DNA from: Topomyia yanbarensis | Lineage: Eukaryota; Arthropoda; Insecta; Diptera; Culicidae | Length of the DNA stretch: 64,000 nucleotides | Direction: 5' to 3' | Assembly: GCF_030247195.1 (NCBI RefSeq) | Contig: NC_080671.1 | Location: 197,580,676 to 197,644,675 of the forward strand | Part shown: positions 36,159 to 48,100 of the stretch, one piece after another | Layout of the letters: each line of letters starts with the position of its first letter | How positions within the stretch are numbered: the first letter of the stretch is position 1 | Notes under the pieces: generated by a model | What the model was told of the DNA's origin: nothing | What the model saw: only the letters and a program-made list of their open reading frames with translations | Database searches by the model: none | Made by a program: the position numbers and the translations under genes

Positions 36159-39100
36159 CTGCGAATTAACAAGTGGATGAATAACAATAAAATGGGATTA
36201 ATAAATTTGACCGTGAGATATACTTAGCTATTAACTATAAATTGAATCATATAGTTTTATTGATGTGGGGGAGTGTATCTAAGGCGGATACACCAGGTAA
36301 GATGAACATCCCGTAAAGCATGATTTTCAAATCATTGCTGTAGGACAGTATATACACAACACCTTCCGATCCACAAATCACATACCTGGGGAGAGGGTAA
36401 GGTATTTTCAGTGAAAAAAATATTTCTATTAAACATTTTTTTGCGGTATAGTGTTGGTCTCAGTCCATTCCCCTACAATTATTTGTATTGAAAATTGGGT
36501 GAGTGTCACTAAATCTTCAGAGAGCACCTCGAGAAAATGCGGTGTACACCATAAATCAAAATCTCATGTACCAATAGTTCTAAAATTTTACACTGTTCTT
36601 CCTCGCATCATTTCCCAGGTAACTACATGACGTTTTCTGCGAATTTTTTAGTATTACTATTCTTACAATAGCATATTAATCTATTTTTTAGCAAAAATTG
36701 GACTTCTTCAGCCAAACATATGAAAAAAGCCTAATTGCAAATCAGAGTCTCACGTTGTTTACTTTCTCTTCTGTCAATATCTGTGCAAAATTTCAAAACG
36801 ATTGGTCCAGTAGATTTTGAGTTATGATGTACACCGCAAAACAGGCTTTTGACGAAACTTCTCGAGAGATTTATTGTCACTCGTTCAATTCTCAGTATTT
36901 TGCAATAAAATTCTGAGAGTGTTGTTTAAGAGCCAGTTTGTGATATTTGTAATTTGTGATATTTGTATATATTTACACCAACAGGCCCCAATGGTGACTC
37001 CTTATAGAGTATAGTTTTCCAAAATTGTGTCACTGGCCGTATTGATGTTTTCTGATTTTGATGAAAATTTCCCTTTTTATTTGTACATATGTGGGATGGA
37101 TTTCGGTCAAATATTGGAATCTTACTTTGAGGGGGAGTGGGGTAAAACGAGCATTGAAAATTAGTCCGAAGAAATAAGTCGAAATTTTAAATTTGTTCTA
37201 ACTTTGTTTCAACTTAATGAAATCTCATTCTGTTTAATTTTTCAGATAGGGCTTAAAGAGGGGTTGAAATAAGATATACCTTTTCAATTTGTAATCGACA
37301 CATTGAAAAGCATTCATAATTTACTTTGAAAATTTTGAAAACTTTATTGCTTTGAAACAACCTAAATGAGGGTATATTTCTATAGATGAATTTTAGAGAA
37401 AACTTAGCACTACAAGCTTGTGGTAATAACTTTTTGGGGTGTCTTGAAACATTTTTGCTGTACAGTGAAAACCCGTTTTTATAAGCCCTCAATTTTGTCA
37501 GCTTTTCGACTCGACTTCGTTAGCCAGCCAGGGTTATGAGGCTATTTCTACGTACTAATGATGCACATTTTAACACCTTTGGTTTATTAAAGGAGTTAAA
37601 TGAATATGTTTTGTCATTGCCCTTTATTTTGTCAACCAAAACTACACCAAAGGGGCTGATAAAAACAGGTCTTCTTATAGTTATAAATTTTGTGGAAAAA
37701 TCTGGGGTATATCTACAAGATTATTCGTCAACTTAATCCACATTCAGATTTAAAACTACCCGCATATATTTAATATATGACCGGCCGTATTCCACCAGAA
37801 TAAGCAAACAACAATAACTGATTGCCAGCGGTTTTTTGTGCATTGAAATCCCTTTGAAAAAAATTATGAAAATGCCCTTTACAAACATGCGCGAATAATG
37901 GGTCATAATTTACCATATCTATTTGCAATGTAACGTCTTGCATAATACCCCAAACTTCTTCATTTTAAGGTCATGCAGTTCAAAATATTTTTTTTTGTTA
38001 AGGTCAAGATTATGTCAACAATTGAAATTATCTACAGTCCTTGCCAATAACACGTAAGAAGACAAAAAATATACTTTTCCGCGATTTTATCTAAACTTAG
38101 GTCATACTTGACAGATTTAGTAAAAACATACAAAGTTTCAATAAAAACAAACAAAGAAAAGTGTTTTTTTTAACATTTGGTTGGCGAAGAATCACATCAT
38201 TAATCATTTTGAAAATTGTATTTTTGCCTTAATTCGAAAAAAAATTCACAGCTTCATCAAGAAATCATAAAGCATCAACAAATATCTATCTCTGAACAAT
38301 TTTGAAACTTCATTATTTTCTTGAAACTTCATTAATTTCTTAGCTCATATTACAATTTCGTATTTTATACTGCGCCCATCAATGTTTGGACGTGGTGGAT
38401 CTAATGAAGAATGATGGGTGATGGTTCTATTTTTTTAGATTAAGTACAATAATATGACCAAGGACTGTAATATGTACTCGATATTGAAAGAAGTGTCTCT
38501 TTATTGACTACTTAGATATTTCAAGCACTACTTCAACGCAGTGTCGACTGACTGGGGTGCAGTATGGTCCGACAAGTTTCGACAATGATGAACATTGTTT
38601 GCATATCCAATGCCTATGTGAATAATGCATGACTATAAAAGTGCTGTTTCGGAGGTGCCAATAAACATCATGCTACCAAAATCAACTTTGTCAAAATGGA
38701 AAGCGTGAGCTCTATGATGATAGTGTGCTATATATATACTGACCTCTCAGCTTTGATGCACTGTATAGAATGCTGTGAATACGTTTTAATGCCAGTTGGA
38801 CCTCGCCTGTGTTGACCAGTCGTATCTTGTAGCTCTTTACCAAATCTTCGTTAGTGTTCATCATCTCGTTGTGATACTTGATAACGTCATCCCTAAAAGT
38901 ATGAAATGAAAAAAACAAACATGTCTGTAGTGTTATTAGGACAACAAAATTTAAAAAAAAACTAATGTGTTTATAAAATATGATTGTTTGGTGCTCTTAT
39001 ATATTCATGAGCTAAGTTCGATTAAATTTCCAATATCTTTGCTCGGCATCCTAATGCGACTTATTATTTCCCTATTAAGTTAGGATGCTCCTCCCCCACC

Positions 39101-42100
39101 CAAGATATTTCAAGAGGACACAGAAAATTATCAACAGCATAGTCTCCATACTGAGAAAATATATTAATTAATCTGCTACGAATAGGCTTCGTACAGAAAA
39201 CTTTGCAAGCATTTTCGCGCATTGTATATTAGATGCTTTCATTTCATGAACTAAAAACATGGCGACTTGATGAACGCGGATTTTCATAATTTTTAATATT
39301 TTATGTACATTGCACAAAATTCGTCGTAGAACTATCTTTCGTGATTGAAACGTGTAACAAACGACTAGCTCAATCGGGTTTTATTTCACCCAGGGTCGGC
39401 TTTCACACTACTCAAGGAAGGACTCACAACCTTGACTTACCTGATAGCACTTTTAACGAACGAAACAGATCGACATTTAAGACAGACATAAGGCTCAATG
39501 AAAAAGAAAGGTATACAAAGCAAAAGAGATACATTTTAACTTATATATTTAGCTTTCTTACATGGCGTATACTGTCGTCAGGAACTGTTGGGGCCCTTGC
39601 TGCTTCGATGGTGGAGAGAGGGTGAGGAGCTGGAACATTTTGTTGCTGCACACTGGGAGTGGATTCGTAGATGTGGATAGAGCTATCCTAAGCTTGAATG
39701 AAGCACACCGTCAACTCGGTAGGTGATGTGACGATGGCCGCTCGGGGAAATTGTAACGGTTGCTCTATCCACGGTGCTCGCAGACGCCGGGGGAACTCAT
39801 CTGTCCAGGTATAGACCCAAACGTCCAAAACGGTCGTTCCCGCACTTAGCGAAAGCGTGTGACTCGGCGATAGCGTAAGTCTCACCGGCCACCAGCGCCT
39901 TTTTGGTGTCCAAGGGTTGGGTACACGTGGTGGGACTGGATAGTCCTGATAACCTCCTTCGAACCACGCTGTCTACGGAGCTGATTCTGGCTTCGAAGGA
40001 ACGGAGACTTTTCCCTGTCCGAGATGCGACGTACGAATGTCACCGGGTCCTCGTGGTGGTGTTGCGTCGTCCTGATAACCTCCTTCGAATCTGCTATCTG
40101 GTCTCGAAGAAACGGAGACGTACCGCCGACACACTAACTCGTCACCACAGTCCTTCGTCCCGTTCTTTTGTCGAACGTCTTCACCGGTCTCACTAACCGC
40201 GACACCTTTTCGTCTTTTTTTTAATTTTCTGCCCAAATTCGAGGGACTTATTTTTTTTGACGTCCGTCTTCTTTCAGTGGCTTCCAACGACTCCTAGTTT
40301 CAATCACTTCTCCTCTCCTTCTCACCTCTCCTTCCATCTCTCTCTCTTTCCCTCTTCCTCCTTCGCCGAATTCGGAAACAGTGGTTCTGCGGTGCGATTA
40401 ATTTCGCCCGTTCAAAATTTACCTATTCTTCGCCGGATGGAGATGTTAGTAGATATGTTTTCAGGGGTGGATGAGTTTATAACGTTTCTTAAATCCTAGA
40501 TTTTTAATTAATACTTTTATGTTAGTATACAAAAATTTTCTTAAAACTAATAATAAATATGATGAGCCTTAATGATGAAAAATTATTATACAAAAAAAAT
40601 AATGAAAGATAACAAAATTATAAATTATTTAATTAAACTAACAAAAATATCAATGCAATAAATGTGGATCTGAGACATTGTTCCTGTGTCAACGGTAACA
40701 ATCATCCCTCCGCCAGGAGAAAAATTGCAAGAACCCTTGTAAAGGTTACTCAGCAATTTTTCGTGAATACACCGTTAACGATGCAGGATCCTGACCAACT
40801 GAACAATTCATGTGGGGCAATAGTTTGGATCGTCTATACTAATTATCTTCCGTTGGAAACGCACACCATAATTGACAAGCTATCCCTTTGCTCCCCGCCC
40901 GTAAGCCATATCTGTCTTCTCCTTTGTTAAGAGTTTGAGAAACATAAGTTTTCTTCTCATTTACTCTAACTATTCACTACATCTTAATCTAACTCCAACT
41001 TTTCTTTATTTATTATTATAACCTACACGCATACACTCTATCTCAACCAATCGGGTACCCTACACTTCCATTCACACACTATTTGCTCGCATACTCATTC
41101 ATACTATTCTATGGAACTATCTTTATCTAATTTAGTTTTACCACCAGGAAATCCTTTCTTCTCTGGGTGGTTTAGTGAGGCAAGTGTCTGCCTTAGCTAT
41201 AGTATTTGTTTACATCAACCAGCTGTATTTATTTTGTTAACTACTTAATGTCTTTTCAACTGAAAGAATTAAGTATCTCATAATAAACTGCGAATTAGGG
41301 AGGAAAATAACCTTCAATATTTAAATTTCCTTTTTTTGGAAATTAAATTTAAAGTGTCATTTGGAACCACCCTAATTCAGGCGACTGTGCGAATAAGAGA
41401 TGTGAGTCAAAATACTCGTTATCCATTTTTATTCGAACACACAACAGGCTATCGGGCGAAAAGGAAACGTCAAATTGATTCTGTCGTGTGCAATCGAAAG
41501 TCGCAAAAAAAATGGGCCAACGGAGATTTCTAGTGGACACCGCGGATTGCCAGAAGCCGTTACCCTTTCGAAAAATACCCGGCAGAGTTTCGAGGCTCAC
41601 ACTCTACGATCAGAAGGACGTCTGCATATCGCACAGATAAGTATTTTTCCTACACATAGTCGTTGCAACGAGCAACTCTAACCTACTTTTTTTTTCTTTT
41701 TTTTCTCTTTTTAGGTTTATGATAAACAGAGTTTACCAATTATCTACCAGGAATAGCAGCATTTTGTGAATCAGTCAGAAAGGAGCCAATAAAATGCGCT
41801 GGCGTAATCTTCCTAATTCCGAAATTCTGTAGTGGGGTTCACGATAGGATTGGACGATATACAGAAATGAGAATCCAGATTATCCTGGTTTAAGATGAGC
41901 GGCGGGCCAAATTCCCAAAGATTTGCCATCCAAATCTGTTAGCTCGTATGACGAGGAACCTTTCTTCGCTTTTACGTGCGCTGGCAGATATTGTGGACCA
42001 TATTTTGCGTTATAGTTTTCTATCGCACTGGACAGTTTCATGTTTCGTCTATAAACTAACTGCCCGACGTCGAACGATTTGCTGTAGGTTCTATGACGAA

Positions 42101-45100
42101 GGTTGTATCGCTTTTGCCCTTCTTTGTGCGCTACTTCCAGCTTTTGCTGAACCAAGTCGCGTATTTGGCCAAATAGCTTTTTCTGTTGAGCGACTCGTTC
42201 GTCGGGTGTCATATCCTGATGTGAATAGGGTCGGTGATCTGATCCTGCCCAGAACATTTCGTACCCATGAGTAGTGAAATAGGGTGTAAGAGTTGTAGCA
42301 GTATGAATTGACGAATTCAAAATCGTCTCGATTTCTGAAAGCCTTGTGTCCCAAAGTTTCTGATCGCCTTTGACATAGGACCTTATCGCTGCATTGACTG
42401 TTCTATTTACGCGCTCGACAGGATTTGCCTGCGAGTGGTATCTAGAATTCAGCCAATGCCGCACCTCAAACTTTGATGACTGGCACCACATTTGACGACC
42501 AGTCCGAGTGAGCTCGTTCGATTATTCCCACTCTAAGCATCCTGTCTAACTCTTCTCCTACTTTCTGTCGCACCTTCGGAGATAGAGTATATGGATACTG
42601 GCGTGCTGGAGGTTTACCTTTCCATGCCTCCGTAATTTCGATTCGATGCTCTGTCAACGGGGTTATTGACAAATTGAGCGGATCCGCTACTTTGAACAGG
42701 CATTTAACTGCTTTTAATTGCGTTTTTTCTCCTTCCGTCAACACGCTCTCTTCGCGTGGTACACGGGGTATCTCTTCTTCGTACGTTAGTGCGCAGTTTA
42801 GCATGGTGGGCCAAATTTGGTATTTGTCCCAAAAGTCCATTCCTAGGATACAATCCACGGAAAGTTCTTTGACTACCAATGTGGGTATGATTTTAATCTT
42901 CCCCTGGAAATTGAAGGGGATGTATAATTGCCCGAGGATTTCGAGTTCAGTTCCACTGGCTGTACGAACCGAAATCGGTCGAGACGGTGGTTTCAATTGT
43001 TTGTTATTAAACTTGAGAAAAACTTTCTCGTTGATCAGGGTAAGTTGACTGCCAGAGTCTAACAGTCCCTTTGAGCGGATCCCATAAATTTTTATGTCGG
43101 CGTAAGGCCGGTTGTCATTTAGTTTGGACAAAGAGATCGTTAGAGCCTGGGGAGAATCAACTGCATACAAATCTTCTGAGACCGGTTCCCAGAAGTCGGA
43201 AGAAAAACTTCCCGCAGAGTCCTTATTTACGCAGAGGGGGCTGACGGTCGGCGAATTTCGATCGTCTGCAGTCCGTTTTTTCGACAATACGGACAATTTT
43301 GGGTTTCAAATCCCTTAAACCCACACACAAGGCACATAAAACCTTTAAAATTCCTACACTGTTCTACAGTGTGGTTAGTTTGTCGGCAATAAAGGCATTC
43401 ATAACTTCTTGGTGGACGATGGGATTCGATCAGGGTTTCTAAAGTTCTGGTTGGTTTTGAAGGACCTTCCTTAGGATCACTGGACATGCCAGGCCTAGAC
43501 TTATTTTGTGTTTGCTCAGTGGGCGCCTTGGAATCCTGTTGGCGGAATTCCTTTTTATTGAAATTACCATCTTTCTGTTTGTTGGAACCATTTCCTTGGT
43601 TCGAGGGTTTGTATGGTGGCTTGTTGTCGTTACAATTTCTATTATCGGCCCGATTGTGTTTATTTTCCGATATGGCATTTGTGCTCTTTTCGGAACCAAA
43701 AAGCTTGGAATATAGGGAGAAATTAGAAGCGTCAATGACATGACCTGCTTCTAATAATTCCGGTAAATTTGCTATAGGCTTCCAGAGAAGAGCTTTTTTA
43801 TAGTCCATTCTCATGTTCCTCTTTAGAACATCCAGCTTTTCTGCGTCACTCATGGGTGAGATCATGGAACGGAACATGCTCTCCATGTCATAGTAGAAGT
43901 CCTGAAAAGTTTCGTTGCGCTGTTGCCTTCGCTGATAGATCCTGGTGCGGACGAGCGAATCTAACTCTGGGTGTACAAATGTCTTACGAAGCTCATAAAC
44001 AAGATGTCCCCAGTTTCCCAACCGACCTGCAGACCGCATCGACATGTACCAGTTGAGGGCTGGTCCTGTGAAAAGATGTAGTGCAGAATCGAACAGTTCA
44101 GCCTCTGAGGTGTGTTCAGATAAAGCTAACTGTGAAATAAGGACCAGAAATTCATTCAATTTAAGGCCCTGGTCAGTACCAGCGTATTTATCGATTTTCC
44201 ATTTCGATACTGGCAAGGATTTATGGTTGAAATTACCTCTCTGGCTGGGTTCAAACAGCATATCAGATGGAACCGTTGCTTGATACTGCTCGTGGTCCGA
44301 AAAGCGCGGTATTTCGCGCGGAGGGTGAATTCCTGCCAAGCTAGGCGTAGGACGTAGGTTGTTAAGGTATTCATTAGGTGTTTGATAACTTGACCAGTTC
44401 GAGACTTGTGCTAGGTACCTTGTGTTGAGAGTTCTCTCGTACCAAGGTCCTGGGTAAGGGAGCGTCCCTGGAACTGTCGTTCCAGAGGTATAAATTGGTG
44501 CATTGATTACGGGAGTTGGGTGACGCAGGGTTGTAACCTGGGTGAAGAGATTTTGAGGATTAGAGCTCACGGTAGTGGTTATACGAGGGTAATTATTTGC
44601 TGTGGTAAGGGACGTTGTGGCACCAATTATCGGTGTCGACAAGAGAATCGACGGTGCTGATGCAACCGCTGTCGAACCTTTCGGAATCGTACCAGTGTTG
44701 GTAGATTGTGGCAAAACAGGGTTACTCAACAACTCTTTATCATATGGTGTGTATGGAGTACGAGGATTCCCGAGCTGATTGGTTTGAATATGGGTCTCTT
44801 TAAATCTTCGTAGTAGGTAGATTTCGTGTTCCAGTGAGATGACGGCATCTCTTATGTTTTTAGAATCAACCCTGTCGGAGCTAAGTAATCCTAATCTGCT
44901 TAGTGAACCAAGGATATCTAAGTCATCTTGAGAAACGTTGTTTTGCTGAGTATCTGGTATCTGCTGGGGAACCAAAGCTGTCGTTACTGCTGGTAATGGG
45001 GTTTCTGTGGTCGGTGGAGGTACCGTTGGAGTTAAATTGAACAAATCTCCCAACCCTCCCATATCAGGTCCTTGGAATTGTCGTTTTCCGTAGAAATGTC

Positions 45101-48100
45101 TATTCAAATATAGCAAAATCTTATCCTGAGTTCTATCTAAATCACGTATTGCATCTTCTTCTACATAATTTTTCAGTAACAATATTCGATTTCCTAGATG
45201 CAGTAAGGATGACTGACATCTAGGCGGCAAATCTTTAGGACACTGCTTTATGGTGTCTTCAATATCCCACAATTTGGACTCACATACTCTCATCTCTTCA
45301 CTAAGATCACGTTTCAGAATTTTCATATTTTGAGTATCTTCTTCTTTTTCTTGCTTCAGTCTTTCCCTCAACGATCGACGTTTCCTAGACATCGTATCAT
45401 TCTGAAGGATAGGTACCTCCCTGATCTCAAGTTCGAAGTCTAATTCGTCTTCGTTCAGATGGTCTACCCTAATGTCATAGAAGTGTTTACTTAAATCACA
45501 CTCACGCAACTCAAAGGTCAGAGATGGAAGCTCTGCCATTTTGACACCAACGCCCTGGTTATGTTCTACAAACGTTTCTTGATATTTTTGGCTAGAGTGA
45601 ACTGGCTTTCGTACGGACTATTGATTTCAGTTTGGTGTCTATGGGTGCGTTTCAAACGGTAACAATATTGAACACTTCCTACAAATGTTGATCACACAAA
45701 CTTTGCTTTACCACAGAACATTGAACGGTTTGAAAGGAAACATCACAAAGTTCACGATACACTTCAGGCGCTATCGTGAGTCTCCCGGAGCAGGTGGAAA
45801 AAATGTTCTCAGACACGGAGTCTGAGAATATTTTTTTTTTAACGTGGATCGCCAAATGTAACAAACGACTAGCTCAATCGGGTTTTATTTCACCCAGGGT
45901 CGGCTTTCACACTACTCAAGGAAGGACTCACAACCTTGACTTACCTGATAGCACTTTTAACGAACGAAACAGATCGACATTTAAGACAGACATAAGGCTC
46001 AATGAAAAAGAAAGGTATACAAAGCAAAAGAGATACATTTTAACTTATATATTTAGCTTTCTTACATGGCGTATACTGTCGTCAGGAACTGTTGGGGCCC
46101 TTGCTGCTTCGATGGTGGAGAGAGGGTGAGGAGCTGGAACATTTTGTTGCTGCACACTGGGAGTGGATTCGTAGATGTGGATAGAGCTATCCTAAGCTTG
46201 AATGAAGCACACCGTCAACTCGGTAGGTGATGTGACGATGGCCGCTCGGGGAAATTGTAACGGTTGCTCTATCCACGGTGCTCGCAGACGCCGGGGGAAC
46301 TCATCTGTCCAGGTATAGACCCAAACGTCCAAAACGGTCGTTCCCGCACTTAGCGAAAGCGTGTGACTCGGCGATAGCGTAAGTCTCACCGGCCACCAGC
46401 GCCTTTTTGGTGTCCAAGGGTTGGGTACACGTGGTGGGACTGGATAGTCCTGATAACCTCCTTCGAACCACGCTGTCTACGGAGCTGATTCTGGCTTCGA
46501 AGGAACGGAGACTTTTCCCTGTCCGAGATGCGACGTACGAATGTCACCGGGTCCTCGTGGTGGTGTTGCGTCGTCCTGATAACCTCCTTCGAATCTGCTA
46601 TCTGGTCTCGAAGAAACGGAGACGTACCGCCGACACACTAACTCGTCACCACAGTCCTTCGTCCCGTTCTTTTGTCGAACGTCTTCACCGGTCTCACTAA
46701 CCGCGACACCTTTTCGTCTTTTTTTTAATTTTCTGCCCAAATTCGAGGGACTTATTTTTTTTTGACGTCCGTCTTCTTTCAGTGGCTTCCAACGACTCCT
46801 AGTTTCAATCACTTCTCCTCTCCTTCTCACCTCTCCTTCCATCTCTCTCTCTTTCCCTCTTCCTCCTTCGCCGAATTCGGAAACAGTGGTTCTGCGGTGC
46901 GATTAATTTCGCCCGTTCAAAATTTACCTATTCTTCGCCGGATGGAGATGTTAGTAGATATGTTTTCAGGGGTGGATGAGTTTATAACGTTTGTTAAATC
47001 CTAGATTTTTAATTAATACTTTTATGTTAGTATACAAAAATTTTCTTAAAACTAATAATAAATATGATGAGCCTTAATGATGAAAAATTATTATACAAAA
47101 AAATAATGAAAGATAACAAAATTATAAATTATTTAATTAAACTAACAAAAATATCAATGCAATAAATGTGGATCTGAGACATTGTTCCTGTGTCAACGGT
47201 AACAAACGAAATGTTTCGTTAATTTACCAAATGTTTGTATATAGCACGAATATTTCACTAGTAGTTTCGATTTCATTATGCCTATACGACTCACTCTAGG
47301 AAGTCACTTAGGACAACTGATTTTTGATGTATTCATCAATTATCTCCGTTAATGCAACATTTCATGGCTTTTCCCACCTAATAAGATTTTCCAAGCTTCT
47401 ACTTAATTCAGTATATAATTCAATCTTTAAAATTATTTTTCCTGTTCGTTCTAGCTCGGTCTGATACGATTGCTATAATTGCAAACAAGTCTATCTGTTT
47501 TGGTTGCTGTAATATTATACCTGTGCAAAGAACCGTGACTCCCTTTTCTGATGTGAAAATCGTATATATCAAAATCAAAATTAAAAATTATCCTACTTCG
47601 AAGTAACATCGTGGCGGTTAAATTTGATTATTGTCGGGTTTAGTTCTCTGTTCATAAGGTGGATCGTTTATTAAAGGTGAGAATAGAACTTAGGCTTATG
47701 TTCACTTTTATCTGATTCCATCGTACAAGGAATTTAACAATTGCTTGAAATTAACCCTAGAACGTTGCACTGGGATACAAATGTACCTCACGCCTTCTTT
47801 GGAGCCGTGTGAAGAAGAGAATTTGACATTTATCGACCTGAAACTCTAACCATAATTCAATTTAGAGTTCCTAGTAAGAGTAGGAAAAGGTGGTATAGCC
47901 AGTTTGCTTATAGCCTTCATGGAAGCAGGTGTGTCAAAGTTGGCGTGGGGTACATTTGTACCCCAGTGTACGGTTGCCGTTGGCGTTTCGTCAGGTTTTG
48001 TGTTGTTCGTAAAAATGTGACTCGTGACAATACCAGTTTAAATATTGGGTTTTTACTACGTAAGTAAAAATTAGTATTATAAAATCGTTTTTAATAATTT

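Larger units (their letters stand above)
39353..47204 (-). mobile_element. Ty3/Gypsy LTR retrotransposon, pol-deleted, in a BBS2 intron
   Basis: 7,852 bp between AACG duplications, sense-oriented with BBS2. The two 1,348-bp LTRs differ by one substitution and two homopolymer-length changes that I can see, so the insertion is recent. It has a gag (45539-43227), a protease and reverse-transcriptase start in the -1 frame (43296-42466) and an integrase C-terminus (42491-41880). The core of reverse transcriptase, RNase H and most of integrase are deleted, so the copy is non-autonomous. There is no env. Confidence 0.9.

Noticed and set aside
39341..40499. Several open frames of 65-104 codons within the LTR (and its twin at 45776-47004)
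   Set aside because: They lie in LTR sequence on both strands and have no recognisable domain; the frames continue outside the LTR by chance.
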